A stretch of 64,000 nt of DNA. Source: Pseudomonas turukhanskensis. GTDB lineage: Bacteria; Pseudomonadota; Gammaproteobacteria; Pseudomonadales; Pseudomonadaceae. How positions within the stretch are numbered: the first letter of the stretch is position 1; each line of letters opens with the position of its first letter. Location: NCBI RefSeq assembly GCF_027922365.1, contig NZ_BSFN01000008.1:62001-126000 (forward strand), given 5' to 3'. The notes under the pieces were generated by a model. It saw only the letters and a program-made list of their open reading frames with translations. It did no database searches and was not told the DNA's origin. Below, one piece after another: positions 16,991 to 26,396 of the stretch. A program made the translations under genes and the position numbers.

Positions 16991-18154
16991 ATGCATCCGT
17001 TCAGCTTTGCCACTACCGCGCAGATCATCTGCGAATCCGGCTCGGCCCGCCGCCTGGCCGCCCTGTGCCGCGAGCGGGGCGCCAGTTCGGTGTTGATCGT
17101 CACCGACCCGGGCATCACAAAATTCGGCCTGCTTAACGACGTGCTGCCCGGTTTTGCCGACGAGGGCCTGAGCGTGGCGGTGTTCGATCAGGTGGTGGCC
17201 GACCCGCCCGAGGCCATTGTGCTGAAAGCGGTGACCCAGGCCCGCGAGTTGCGCGCGCAACTGGTCATCGGCTTTGGTGGCGGCAGTTCCATGGACGTCG
17301 CCAAGCTGGTGGCGTTGCTGGCTCACCCGGACTGCAAGCAGGAGCTGAAAGATATCTACGGTGTGGGCAATGCCCGTGGTCAGCGCTTGCCGCTGATTCA
17401 GGTGCCAACCACCGCCGGCACCGGGTCGGAAGTCACCCAGATCGCCATCATCACCACCGGTGAAACCACCAAGATGGGCGTGGTATCGCCGCTGCTGCTG
17501 CCCGACGTGGCGCTGCTGGATGCAGACCTGACCCTGGGCCTTCCGCCCGCTGTTACCGCCGCCACCGGTATCGATGCAATGGTGCATGCCATCGAGTCGT
17601 ACACCAGCGCGCTGAAGAAAAACCCGCTGTCGGACCTGCTCGCCCGCGAAGCGCTGCGTCTGCTCGCCGCCAACCTGCACGAAGCGGTACACAACGGCCA
17701 GAACCGCAGCGCCCGGCAAGCCATGTTGCTCGGCGCCTTGCTCGCCGGTCAGGCCTTTGCCAACGCGCCGGTCGCGGCGGTGCATGCGTTGGCCTATCCA
17801 CTGGGCGGCCATTTCCATATTCCCCATGGCCTGAGCAACGCGCTGGTGCTGCCCCATGTGCTGCGCTTCAATGCCTCGTCCGCCCATGCCCTGTATGCCG
17901 AGCTGGCGCCGCTGCTGTTGGGCGATGCGCTCAAGGCCGGCGACACGCGGAGCCTGACTGAGCAATTTATTGCCGAACTTTCGGCGCTGAATGAACGCCA
18001 TGGTTTGCCGAGTCGTCTGCGCGATGCGGGCGTGCCGCAAGAGATGCTCGCGCGACTGGCCAGCGACGCCATGCTGCAACAGCGCTTGCTGGTGAATAAC
18101 CCGCGTGCCGTGACCGAAGCCGACGCCCTGGCGATCTACCAAGCCGCTTACTGA
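16991..18154 (+). CDS. Iron-containing alcohol dehydrogenase
   Basis: Type III alcohol dehydrogenase of 387 residues. The GGGSSMDVAK cofactor motif, the PTTAGTGSEVT segment, and the metal-binding region (DAMVHAIESY and later HALAYPLGGHFHIPHGLSNA) are complete, giving the expected Asp/His ligands. It oxidises an alcohol with NAD(P), substrate unknown. The ATG at 16991 follows GAGGAGA. It starts 10 bases after the hydrolase stop and its TGA overlaps the thioesterase ATG, so these three form one unit. Confidence 0.93.
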   Translation: MHPFSFATTAQIICESGSARRLAALCRERGASSVLIVTDPGITKFGLLNDVLPGFADEGLSVAVFDQVVADPPEAIVLKAVTQARELRAQLVIGFGGGSSMDVAKLVALLAHPDCKQELKDIYGVGNARGQRLPLIQVPTTAGTGSEVTQIAIITTGETTKMGVVSPLLLPDVALLDADLTLGLPPAVTAATGIDAMVHAIESYTSALKKNPLSDLLAREALRLLAANLHEAVHNGQNRSARQAMLLGALLAGQAFANAPVAAVHALAYPLGGHFHIPHGLSNALVLPHVLRFNASSAHALYAELAPLLLGDALKAGDTRSLTEQFIAELSALNERHGLPSRLRDAGVPQEMLARLASDAMLQQRLLVNNPRAVTEADALAIYQAAY

Positions 18155-18600
18155 TGAGTACACCCATGACCGACCGCCAACACCTGCGCAGCGACTACGC
18201 CCACTTCCAGCCGATCACCACGCGCTGGCACGACAATGACGTCTACGGCCACGTAAACAACGTGACCTACTACAGCTTCTTCGACAGCGCGGTAAATACC
18301 TACCTGATCGAGGTCGGCGGCCTGGATATTCATGACGGCGCGGTGGTCGGGTTTGTGGTGAGTTCGTCGTGCGACTACTTCGCCTCCATCGCCTTTCCCG
18401 ACCGTATCGAGATCGGTCTGCGGGTGGGCAAGTTGGGCAATAGCTCGGTGCAGTACGAGCTGGCGGTGTTCAAAGCCGGAGAAGACGAAGCCTGCGCGGC
18501 GGGGCGCTTTGTGCACGTGTTCGTTGATCGCGAAAGCAATCGCCCGGTGAGTATTCCGGATGGCTTGCGCAAGGCGTTGAGCGATTTGCTGGTGGGCTAA
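18154..18600 (+). CDS. Acyl-CoA thioesterase (4HBT hotdog family)
   Basis: Hotdog protein of 148 residues. The signature RWHDNDVYGHVNNVTYYSFFD contains the catalytic Asp of the YbgC/4-hydroxybenzoyl-CoA thioesterase group. It would release free acids from acyl-CoA made or used by the adjacent pathway. Its ATG overlaps the stop of the alcohol dehydrogenase. A bidirectional terminator follows. Confidence 0.93.
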   Translation: MSTPMTDRQHLRSDYAHFQPITTRWHDNDVYGHVNNVTYYSFFDSAVNTYLIEVGGLDIHDGAVVGFVVSSSCDYFASIAFPDRIEIGLRVGKLGNSSVQYELAVFKAGEDEACAAGRFVHVFVDRESNRPVSIPDGLRKALSDLLVG

Positions 18601-18630
18601 GCGCGTCGCGGCAAACGACATTGTTCGGCC

Positions 18631-18662
18631 AAAAAAAACCGCCCAACTGGGCGGTTTTTTTA
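18631..18662. terminator. Bidirectional rho-independent terminator
   Basis: Stem AACCGCCCA / TGGGCGGTT-like with an A run before and a T run after, between the convergent thioesterase and glycine-zipper genes. Confidence 0.94.
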
Positions 18663-18663
18663 T

Positions 18664-19131
18664 TCAGTCGTGACGACGATGTTTACGTTTTTTATGGCCG
18701 TAGTGATGGCCATTGTCATGACGGTAGTTGCGTTTGCGGCTGTGGCTTTCACGCTCATCATCCGCACGGCTGGCGCTGCCGTAGTTGTTGCCCAACGCAC
18801 CACCTGCCGCACCGCCTACGCCGGCACCGATCATCCCGCCGGTGCTGCCGCCCATTTTGTTGCCGATGACGTTGCCGCCGGCTGCGCCCAGGCCGCCACC
18901 AATGGCCGCCTCGGTTTTGTTGCCCTTGCGCGCGCCAACCGCCGCCCCGCCTGCACCGCCCACGCCAGCGCCAATGGCCGCGCCGGTGGCGCCGCCCATC
19001 TGTTCACCCACTACCGAGCCCAACACCCCGCCCAATGCGCCGCCAATACCGGCTTCGGTATTGCCTTCGGCCGCAAATGCCTGGCTGCCGAGCAAGCCAA
19101 GGGACAGGATAAATATGCGCGAGTACTTCAT
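18664..19131 (-). CDS. Glycine-zipper envelope protein
   Basis: Protein of 155 residues. The signal peptide ends near SQAFAAEG (cleavage around residue 21). Residues 25-120 are Gly/Ala-rich with repeating GGxxG...G patterns (ALGGVLGSVVGEQMGGATG and others), the glycine-zipper form found in membrane-inserting or outer-membrane proteins. The C-terminal 30 residues are His/Arg/Lys rich (HHYGHKKRKHRRHD) and could bind metal or nucleic acid. The frame is strongly biased and has no competing frame with a signal peptide. Function is unknown. Confidence 0.85.
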   Translation of the reverse strand: MKYSRIFILSLGLLGSQAFAAEGNTEAGIGGALGGVLGSVVGEQMGGATGAAIGAGVGGAGGAAVGARKGNKTEAAIGGGLGAAGGNVIGNKMGGSTGGMIGAGVGGAAGGALGNNYGSASRADDERESHSRKRNYRHDNGHHYGHKKRKHRRHD

Positions 19132-19291
19132 GCAGGGTTAAACCTATGTAGGAAAGACGCGCCGATCCTGTATCCGCTTCGGTACACATACAAGCCTCAA
19201 ACGACAGTCGGTACGGGTTTGTTCACGTTTCGTAAATATATGTTTTAGCTCGGAAACTTTTCGATTTTTAGCCATGTCTGACGCTCTTGAT

Positions 19292-19360
19292 CTACGGTGG
19301 GTGAGCTGAGCGGAGCAAGCGATATCGAGACGAACGCCGAGGTGCGCACAGCCCACCCGA
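19292..19360. repeat. Possible diverged family C repeat
   Basis: Ends TACGGTGGGTGAGCTGAGCG and GGTGCGCACAGCCCACCCGA form an imperfect inverted repeat similar in layout to family C (GTAGGGTGTGCT.../...AGCACACCCTAC) but with several changes. It lies just before the DUF2157 gene. Confidence 0.5.
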
Positions 19361-19403
19361 CGTGCCAGAATCGCCTGCACTTTCCCTTCGCCGAGGAGCG
19401 GGC

Positions 19404-20462
19404 ATGAACGCCGAACAGGCACAGCAACGGCTCGGTCAAATCGAGGCGTTTCGCCAGGAACTCAAGCAACTGCAAGCCGATAACGTGCTCATCCTTGAGC
19501 CCGGGCAGCGTCAGCAAGTTGATGACCACCACCGGCACCTGCTGCAGCACTTTTCAACCACCCTTGATATTGACGCCGACGAGCGCTCCCGCCAGCTCTC
19601 GCTGGGCATGCGCGCGGCCTCGCTGTTTGGCGCATTGGCGCTGGCCGCCAGTCTGTTCTTTCTATTTCACCAGTTCTGGGGGCTGTTTAGCGAAGTTCAG
19701 CAGGTAGTGATTTTGCTCGGCACCACCCTGGGCACTTTCGGCCTGACCATCTGGCTACACGGCCATGATCGCAGCGGTTACTACACCAAACTGGCGGCGC
19801 TACTGGCGTTTATCGCCTTTGTATTGAACCTGTCGCTGGCCGGGCAGATTTTCAATATCACCCCCTCCGACAAGGCCCTGATTCCCTGGGCCATGCTCGC
19901 GTTTCTGCTGGCTTACCAATGCAACCTGCGCCTCTTGCTGGCGGCTGGGCTGGTGTGCGTGGGTGGCTACGTCGCCGCGCGGGTCGGGGCATTTGGCGGC
20001 GGCTATTGGTTGTCGGTGGGCGACCGCCCGGAAAATTTCTTCCCCTCGGCGCTGGTGCTGTTCTGCATGCCACTGGTGATCAACCACGAGCGTTTCCCCG
20101 GCTTCGCGGCGCTGTACCGGGTGTTTGCGCTGTTGTTTGTTTTTCTGCCGGTGCTGGTGCTGTCGTTCTGGGGCGAAAGCAGTTATTTGGCGCTCGATGC
20201 CTCGGCTGTCGAGTCGCTGTATCAGTACCTGGGTTTTGTCCTGGCGGGGCTGGGCATCTGGTTGGGCATTCGCCGTGGCTGGCGTGAAGTGAGCACGACC
20301 TGCATGGTGTTCGGCGTGTTGTTTCTTTACACCAAGCTGTTCGCCTGGTGGTGGGAAAGCCTACCCAAATACCTGTTCTTCCTGGCGTTGGGCGCCATTG
20401 CGGTGTTGCTGCTGGTGCTGATGCAACGGTTGCGGCGCTATTCGGCAGGAGGTGCGTTATGA
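19404..20462 (+). CDS. DUF2157-type multi-pass membrane protein
   Basis: Membrane protein of 352 residues. The cytoplasmic N-terminal 75 residues (coiled, charged) are followed by about nine to ten hydrophobic helices. The layout matches DUF2157 membrane proteins. The start ATG at 19404 follows CGAGGAGCGGGC, a good ribosome-binding site. The stop overlaps the start of the next gene (ATGA). These two-gene units have no established function. Confidence 0.75.
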   Translation: MNAEQAQQRLGQIEAFRQELKQLQADNVLILEPGQRQQVDDHHRHLLQHFSTTLDIDADERSRQLSLGMRAASLFGALALAASLFFLFHQFWGLFSEVQQVVILLGTTLGTFGLTIWLHGHDRSGYYTKLAALLAFIAFVLNLSLAGQIFNITPSDKALIPWAMLAFLLAYQCNLRLLLAAGLVCVGGYVAARVGAFGGGYWLSVGDRPENFFPSALVLFCMPLVINHERFPGFAALYRVFALLFVFLPVLVLSFWGESSYLALDASAVESLYQYLGFVLAGLGIWLGIRRGWREVSTTCMVFGVLFLYTKLFAWWWESLPKYLFFLALGAIAVLLLVLMQRLRRYSAGGAL

Positions 20463-21253
20463 GCCCACTTGCGCGCACGTTCTGGCTGGGTGCCGGGTTG
20501 ATTGTGCTGAGCAACGCGCTGGCCCTCGGCGGGGTGGTTTACAACCGCAGTGGTGAGCCCGATAGCCTGTTGCGGTTGAGTGAGCGCGAGCTGTCGATGG
20601 CCTACGGGGTAGTTGTTGAAGGCAGCGAATACGCCGGTCAGGTGTTGGAGCTGGACTATCGCGTGGCCAAGGGTTGGGTCAATGTGCAGAAGCTGCGCAG
20701 CCTCGGGTTCGCCGCGCAAGACAGCAGTACAACCTTCAGACGCGACCGCGTCCAGCGTGAAGGCTTGGTCGTGCTGGAGCTCAATGGTGTTCAGTATCAG
20801 GCTGAGCTTGCAGCGGCCGAGGCTGACCTCAAGCAGACCTTGGACACGTTTGCTGCGGCGCCGCAAAGCGCTGAGGCCAGACAAAAAATGGAAATGGCGC
20901 AATACGAGCTGGACCGCCTGCGGGCCAGTAGCACTCGGCTGTATGTGGTGGATGCCGGCCTGGATGGCGACACTCTGCGCGAGCGCTACCCCGATCGCAC
21001 GCGGTACAGCGTGGTTCGGGCCAATTTGCGCATGGGTGTGCAATGGAAGCCGGCGGCTTCGGCCGAGGATGACTATCTTCTGTATGCCGACCTGCCCAAT
21101 CTGAGCGTGCCAGGGCAGTGGCGCACAGTCTTCAGTGCCTGGCAGCCGTATGACCGCTCGGCCGAAGAACGCAGCAAGGTCAGCGTGGAACTGGCTTTCG
21201 GCAAGCGGCTTGAGCCATGGATCACTTCGGCCCAGAAGGTCGAGTTACCGTAG
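20459..21253 (+). CDS. DUF4824-like membrane-anchored protein
   Basis: Protein of 264 residues. One N-terminal membrane helix (about 8-27), then a predicted extracytoplasmic region beginning NRSGEPDSLLRLSERELSM. I recall this sequence type as DUF4824, commonly paired with DUF2157 proteins. The ATG at 20459 overlaps the stop of the upstream gene, and longer readings would overlap it in another frame. No catalytic motif is seen. Confidence 0.7.
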   Translation: MSPLARTFWLGAGLIVLSNALALGGVVYNRSGEPDSLLRLSERELSMAYGVVVEGSEYAGQVLELDYRVAKGWVNVQKLRSLGFAAQDSSTTFRRDRVQREGLVVLELNGVQYQAELAAAEADLKQTLDTFAAAPQSAEARQKMEMAQYELDRLRASSTRLYVVDAGLDGDTLRERYPDRTRYSVVRANLRMGVQWKPAASAEDDYLLYADLPNLSVPGQWRTVFSAWQPYDRSAEERSKVSVELAFGKRLEPWITSAQKVELP

Positions 21254-21326
21254 GAGCGAGCGTGCTCGCGAAGCGCTTGATCGGCGGCGGACGACGAATC
21301 GCATTCGCTAGCAAGCTAGCTCCTAC
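21250..21326. repeat. Dispersed palindromic repeat, family D (REP-like)
   Basis: Inverted repeat with arms GTAGGAGCGAGCGTGCTCGCG and CGCTAGCAAGCTAGCTCCTAC, 77 bp overall, overlapping the stop codon of the DUF4824-like gene. This is the GTAGGAGCGAGCTTGCTCGC type of repeat common between Pseudomonas genes. Confidence 0.9.
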
Positions 21327-21348
21327 AAGATGGCTGTTCGGTTGCTAA

Positions 21349-23679
21349 TCAAATAATCCGGCCGTTGTCCCGAGCCGGCTCCAAGCGAATGGCGACAAAT
21401 TTCGAGGTGGGCGTGTAGCTGCCATCGCCCACGCTTTCCAGTGGCACCAGCGGGTTGGTCTCGGGGTAATACGCAGCCGCCTGGCCGGCCGGAATGTCGT
21501 AGGCCAGCAAGGTAAAACCGCTGATACGCCGCTCGCGGCCATCGCCCCATAACGACAACACGTCCACCTTCTGCCCCGGCTTGTAGCCCAGGCGGATGAT
21601 GTCGGCTTCGTTGGCGAACACCACATCGCGCTGGCCTTTCACGCCGCGGTAGCGGTCGTCGAGGCCGTAGATGGTGGTGTTGTACTGGTCGTGGGAACGC
21701 ATGGTTTGCAGAATCAGGTCCGGCACTTCGCCGCGGGCGCGAATGCCTTCGTGGATCAGATCGGCCGGCAGGGCGTTGGGCTTGAAGGTGGCCAGGCCCG
21801 AGGCGGTGTTCCAGCGCCGTTGCCCGGCAGCGTTGCCGAGGTAGAAGCCACCCGGGTCGCGGGCGCGTTGGTTAAAACCCTGGAAGCCCGGCACCACGTC
21901 GGCGATCAGCTCGCGAATGCGGTCGTAGTCTTCGATCAGCCACAGCCAGTTCACCGGCTTGTTGCCCAACGTGGCAGCGGCAATACCGGCGACGATTGCA
22001 GGCTCCGAGCGCATCTGCTTGCTCAGCGGCTGCAACTGGCCGTTGGAGGCGTGCACCATGCTGAAGGAGTCTTCCACGGTGACCGCTTGCGGGCCGTTGG
22101 CCTGGCGGTCGATATCGGTACGGCCCAGGCACGGCAGAATCAGCGCCTGTTTGCCCAAGGTCAGGTGGCTGCGGTTGAGCTTGGTGCTGATTTGTACGGT
22201 GAGGTCACAGTTCTGCAGGGCCTGGTGGGCGCGCGGGGTATCGGGCGTGGCTTGGGCAAAGTTGCCGCCCAGGCCGATAAACACCTTGGCCTGGCCGTCG
22301 AGCATGGCGTGAATGGCTTCCACGGTGTTGTGGCCGAATTCACGCGGCACCTTGAAGTCGAAACGGCGTTCCAGCGCATCAAGGAAAAACGCTGGCGGCC
22401 GGTCGTTGATGCCCATGGTGCGGTCGCCCTGCACGTTGCTGTGGCCACGCACTGGGCATAGGCCGGCGCCGGGCTTGCCGATGTTGCCGCGCAGCAGCAT
22501 CAGGTTGGCGATTTCCTGAATGGTCGGCACCGAATGGCGGTGCTGGGTTACGCCCATGGCCCAGCACATGATCACGCGCTCGGCGTTGCGGTAAATGTGT
22601 GCCATCTGCTCAATGTCGGCCTTGGTCAGGCCAGACTGCTCGATGATGTGCTCCCAGCTCGTGGCTTCTACGACCTCCAGATACGCCTCCACCTGTGAGG
22701 TGTGCTGGGCGATAAAGGCGTGGTCGAAGACCGTGGATTTGCCCTTGGCTTGTGCTTCGCGGTCCCACTTGAGGAGGAACTTGGCCATGCCGCGCAGCGC
22801 CGCCATGTCGCCACCCAGCGCCGGGCGGAAGAAGGTGGTGCTGGTCGGGCGGTCGCCGTTGCTGAGCATTTCAATCGGGTGCTGCGGATGCTGGAAACGT
22901 TCCAGGCCGCGCTCTTTCAGCGGGTTCAGGCATACCACCTGGGCGCCGCGCTGCACCGCTTCGCGCAGCGGCTCAAGCATGCGTGGATGGTTGGTGCCGG
23001 GGTTCTGGCCAATGACGAAAATGGCGTCGGCATGTTCGAAGTCTTCGAAAGTGACCGTGCCTTTACCGACCCCGACGCTCTGGCCCAGGGCCACGCCGCT
23101 GGCCTCGTGGCACATGTTCGAGCAGTCGGGAAAGTTATTGGTGCCGTAGGCGCGCACAAAGAGTTGGTAGAGAAACGCCGCTTCGTTGCTGGCCCGGCCG
23201 GAGGTGTAGAACTCGGCCTGGTTGGGGCTTTCCAGAGCATTGAGGTGTTGGGCAATAACTTCGAAGGCGGCGTCCCAGGAAATGGGTTTGTAATGGTCGC
23301 TCGCCGGGTCGTAGGCCATGGGCTCGGTGAGGCGGCCCTGGAATTCCAGCCAATAGTCACTCTGCTCACGCAGGGTGGTGACGCTGTGTTTAGCGAAGAA
23401 CGCAGCATCTACCCGGCGCTTGGTCGCTTCCCAGTTCACCGCCTTGGCGCCGTTTTCGCAGAACTTCACCATGCCGCTTTCGGCTGATTCACCCCAGGCA
23501 CAGCCGGGGCAGTCGAAGCCGCCGTGCTGGTTGGTTTTGAGCAGGGTGCGGATGTTTTTCAGGGCGTTGTCGCTCTCCAGCCAGAAGTGCGCCACGCTTT
23601 TCAGCGCGCCCCAACCGCCGGCTGCGCCTTTGTAGGGTTTGTAGCGTTGGGCTGGGTGGGTGTCGACCTGATGGCTCAT
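21349..23679 (-). CDS. FdhF/YdeP family molybdopterin oxidoreductase
   Basis: Molybdoenzyme of 776 residues of the YdeP group. Near the N terminus are CPGC (Cys57, Cys60) and a third Cys at 74, fewer than the four ligands of a classical [4Fe-4S] site. FPDCSNMCHEASGVALGQSVG corresponds to the region that holds selenocysteine in formate dehydrogenase H; here a Cys precedes His. AMGVTQHRHSVPTIQEIANLMLLRGNIGKPGAGLCPVRGHSNVQG is the molybdopterin-binding region of such enzymes. Its reaction is not established; E. coli YdeP is linked to acid resistance. The start at 23679 overlaps the fdhD stop, so enzyme and maturation factor are co-expressed. Confidence 0.9.
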   Translation of the reverse strand: MSHQVDTHPAQRYKPYKGAAGGWGALKSVAHFWLESDNALKNIRTLLKTNQHGGFDCPGCAWGESAESGMVKFCENGAKAVNWEATKRRVDAAFFAKHSVTTLREQSDYWLEFQGRLTEPMAYDPASDHYKPISWDAAFEVIAQHLNALESPNQAEFYTSGRASNEAAFLYQLFVRAYGTNNFPDCSNMCHEASGVALGQSVGVGKGTVTFEDFEHADAIFVIGQNPGTNHPRMLEPLREAVQRGAQVVCLNPLKERGLERFQHPQHPIEMLSNGDRPTSTTFFRPALGGDMAALRGMAKFLLKWDREAQAKGKSTVFDHAFIAQHTSQVEAYLEVVEATSWEHIIEQSGLTKADIEQMAHIYRNAERVIMCWAMGVTQHRHSVPTIQEIANLMLLRGNIGKPGAGLCPVRGHSNVQGDRTMGINDRPPAFFLDALERRFDFKVPREFGHNTVEAIHAMLDGQAKVFIGLGGNFAQATPDTPRAHQALQNCDLTVQISTKLNRSHLTLGKQALILPCLGRTDIDRQANGPQAVTVEDSFSMVHASNGQLQPLSKQMRSEPAIVAGIAAATLGNKPVNWLWLIEDYDRIRELIADVVPGFQGFNQRARDPGGFYLGNAAGQRRWNTASGLATFKPNALPADLIHEGIRARGEVPDLILQTMRSHDQYNTTIYGLDDRYRGVKGQRDVVFANEADIIRLGYKPGQKVDVLSLWGDGRERRISGFTLLAYDIPAGQAAAYYPETNPLVPLESVGDGSYTPTSKFVAIRLEPARDNGRII

Positions 23680-24518
23680 TGCAAAAACTCCGGGCTGTAA
23701 ACCCGCGGCGCATTCTTGTGCGGCAGGTGGATCAAGTTGAGGTTGTGGCGGCGGGCCCATTGCACGGCAAGGCCGGTGGGCGCCGAGAGGCTGACCAGGG
23801 TGGTGATGCCGGCGCGCAGCACTTTCTGGATCAGCTCCAGGCTGCAGCGGCTGGTCACCAGCGCCAGGCCGCCGGTGGTCGCAATTTGTTGGCGGGTGAG
23901 GGCACCGATCAGTTTGTCCAGGGCGTTATGCCGACCGATGTCTTCGCGGCCCAGCAGCAATTGACCCTGGTTATCCATAAACAGCGCGGCATGCACGGCC
24001 CCGCAGTGTTGGCCTAACGGCTGGAATTCGTTGATGCGATCGCGCAGGCCGACTAGCCATGCTGCGGGTGGCAGCAGTGCCTGGGTGAGGGCAGTGAGTT
24101 GCGGCAGCGCTTGCTCAACCGCCTCCACGCCGCACAGGCCGCAGCCGCTGGTGCCAGTCATCTGCCGGCGCTGCTGCTTGAGGTTCCAGAACGCACGGCT
24201 GCTGATTTGCACTTCAGCCTGGCGGGCCGAACCCGCGCCGCTGAGCTTGAGGTCATAAATCTCATCGATGGACTCGACGATGCCGCTGCCGAGGCTGAAG
24301 CCTACAACGAAATCTTCAAGATCATTGGGCGAAACCAGCATCACGGCCTGGCTGATGCCGTTATAGGAAATGGCCAGCGCCACTTCCTCCGCCAGGTCGG
24401 CAGGCGCGGCGGCGCTGTGCTCCAGCTCACAAAAGCTGTAGCTGTGGCTGGCTTGGTCAAGGGGGGAGTCAGGCACGCGGGGAGAAACTACCGCGAGAGG
24501 TTGGCGCTTGGTGTTCAT
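23676..24518 (-). CDS. fdhD: Formate dehydrogenase accessory sulfurtransferase FdhD
   Basis: Protein of 280 residues. FdhD transfers sulfur from IscS to the molybdenum cofactor of formate-dehydrogenase-type enzymes. The essential cysteine motif is visible in TGTSGCGLCGVEA (CxxC). LGREDIGRHNALDKLIG and VTSRCSLELIQKVLRAGI are family hallmarks. I chose ATG 24518; a GTG three codons earlier (24527) is an alternative. It overlaps the ydeP-like gene by 4 bases, which suggests it matures that enzyme. Confidence 0.94.
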   Translation of the reverse strand: MNTKRQPLAVVSPRVPDSPLDQASHSYSFCELEHSAAAPADLAEEVALAISYNGISQAVMLVSPNDLEDFVVGFSLGSGIVESIDEIYDLKLSGAGSARQAEVQISSRAFWNLKQQRRQMTGTSGCGLCGVEAVEQALPQLTALTQALLPPAAWLVGLRDRINEFQPLGQHCGAVHAALFMDNQGQLLLGREDIGRHNALDKLIGALTRQQIATTGGLALVTSRCSLELIQKVLRAGITTLVSLSAPTGLAVQWARRHNLNLIHLPHKNAPRVYSPEFLQ

Positions 24519-24672
24519 TGTCGTCACCGAGTTGCACGAGGTTCGGTTGATCGTTATTTGAACAGGTTAGGCCGGTTGATCGGTGGCGTCTAATCGCCAG
24601 TGCTGATGTGGTGATAGATGGTGTCGATGATGAAGGTTGGATCGCGGCGGCCAATAGCGCAGGTATCCGCTG

Positions 24673-25560
24673 TCACGATTCCAGAAGCATCGCACCGGCT
24701 TCCTGAAAACAGGCTTCGGCCAATGCCGAGCGTGGTGCGCTGCGACGCATGATCAGGCCCAGCGGTGCGAGGGTCTGGGCATCTTCGATAGGCTGCAGCT
24801 TGAGGTGTTTGGTCAGCATATCCAGGCCGCCATAGAGCGGCATGATCGCGCAGCACAAACCGCCGTGTACCGCTTGCACAAGCTGGTGTACCACGTCGGT
24901 CTCCAGCAGCGGCGTTGGTGTGAGGCCCCGGCTGCGGAAGTTGTGGTTGATGGATTGGCGAAAGTGCATGCCGCTGGAGAGCAGGCCCAAGGGCAGGTCG
25001 TTCAGCGCTTCCCAGGTCAGCTCGGCGGCTTCGAAGCGGAAGAAGCGCTGGTCATAGAGCAGGCCCATACGTGTTTGCATCAGGTTGAGGCTGTCGAAGT
25101 GTTCGCCGTTCAGGCGGTCGAGGTACGACACGCCAAGGTCGAGCCGGTTGCTGGCCAACTGTTCCAGGATTTGCTCGGAGCTGAGCGCCGACAGTTCAAA
25201 CCGCAGGCTTGGGTGTTGTTGGTGCAGGCGTTGCAGCAGGGGAATGGGGTCGTAGCTGGACAGCGGCACCACGCCCAGTCGCAGCGTGCCAATCAGGCTG
25301 CCACGGCACGCGGCGGCTTCGGCATTCAGGCCGTCGTAGGCCGCCAGCACGCTGCGCGCCCAGGCCAGCACCCGTTCGCCGGATTCGGTAAATCCTTCAA
25401 AGCGTTGGCCGCGTAGTACCAGCGGCAACTGCAACTCTTCTTCAAGGCTGCGCAAGCGCATGGACAGGGTGGGCTGGGTGACATGGCAACGCGCTGCCGC
25501 CTGGCCAAAGTGCCGGGTTTCATCGAGGGCAATCAGAAACTTCAGTTGCTTGATGTCCAT
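24673..25560 (-). CDS. LysR family transcriptional regulator
   Basis: Regulator of 295 residues. MDIKQLKFLIALDETRHFGQAAARCHVTQPTLSMRLRSLEEE is the winged HTH; the remainder is a CysB/OxyR-like effector domain. It lies 154 bases upstream of fdhD on the same strand and 21 bases downstream of the nucleotidase gene. In P. aeruginosa the same regulator-fdhD-ydeP arrangement exists, so control of that pair is a reasonable inference. Confidence 0.93.
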   Translation of the reverse strand: MDIKQLKFLIALDETRHFGQAAARCHVTQPTLSMRLRSLEEELQLPLVLRGQRFEGFTESGERVLAWARSVLAAYDGLNAEAAACRGSLIGTLRLGVVPLSSYDPIPLLQRLHQQHPSLRFELSALSSEQILEQLASNRLDLGVSYLDRLNGEHFDSLNLMQTRMGLLYDQRFFRFEAAELTWEALNDLPLGLLSSGMHFRQSINHNFRSRGLTPTPLLETDVVHQLVQAVHGGLCCAIMPLYGGLDMLTKHLKLQPIEDAQTLAPLGLIMRRSAPRSALAEACFQEAGAMLLES

Positions 25561-25581
25561 CCGTCACTCCTTTGACAGGCC

Positions 25582-26247
25582 TCAGACGAGGCCGTCTATC
25601 AGCAGGCGGTAATCTTCTACCGCCGGAAACTCTTCAGTGTCTTTCGGCTCTTTGCGACTGTCGGGCTCGCGTATGGCCAGCAGGTGAGCCACGCCATATT
25701 GCCGGGCGCTGCGCAAAATCGGCAGGCTGTCGTCGATAAACAGGCTGCGCTCGGGCTCGAAGGCGAAGTCGTTTTGCAGGGCGGCCCAGAAACGTTGGTC
25801 TTCTTTGGGATAACCATAGTCGTGAGAGCTGATCAGGCGGTCGAAATAGGGCGCCAGTTCAATGCGTTCCATCTTCAGCGATAGCGAGTCGCGGTGGGCA
25901 TTGGTGATCAGCACCACGCGCTTGCCGGCCTGGCGCAGGGCGACCAGAAACTTGTCGGCATCCGGGCGCAGGGATATCAGGTGCGCCACTTCCCGTTTCA
26001 GCTCGCGAATCGGCAGGTTCAACTGCGCGGTCCAGAAGTCGGTGCAGTACCAGTTCAATTGCCCGGCGTGGTCGCGAAACAGCGGCAGCATATGGGCGTT
26101 GGCCTGCTCGCGGCTGATGCCGTGCACCTCGGCATAGCGCTGGGGCAGGTGCTCGAGCCAGAAGTGGTTGTCGAAATGCAGGTCCAGCAAGGTGCCGTCC
26201 ATGTCGAGCAGGACGGTATCAATGGTGGACCAGGGCAAATGGGACAT
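25582..26247 (-). CDS. yrfG: GMP/IMP nucleotidase YrfG (HAD family)
   Basis: HAD hydrolase of 221 residues. Motif I is DTVLLDMDGTLLDL with the nucleophile Asp; motif II is VLITNAH; motif III/IV is KEDQRFW... LFIDDSLPIL. The family dephosphorylates purine nucleoside monophosphates. ATG 26247 is chosen because MSHLPWSTIDTVLLDMDGTLLDL is the family N terminus. It is divergent from nudE, as in P. aeruginosa. Confidence 0.9.
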   Translation of the reverse strand: MSHLPWSTIDTVLLDMDGTLLDLHFDNHFWLEHLPQRYAEVHGISREQANAHMLPLFRDHAGQLNWYCTDFWTAQLNLPIRELKREVAHLISLRPDADKFLVALRQAGKRVVLITNAHRDSLSLKMERIELAPYFDRLISSHDYGYPKEDQRFWAALQNDFAFEPERSLFIDDSLPILRSARQYGVAHLLAIREPDSRKEPKDTEEFPAVEDYRLLIDGLV

Positions 26248-26396
26248 AGCGATGGGCTCTGCTGTAAGACAGGACGTTTTCACACACCCTGTAAGGGAAA
26301 AGGGTCGTGATTGAGTCGGCAAGCGCAATCTGGCGCGGCGATAATCCGAAAAGCCGCGTTATGATAACCCGCCAGGTCATGCCAAGGAGCCGTCCC

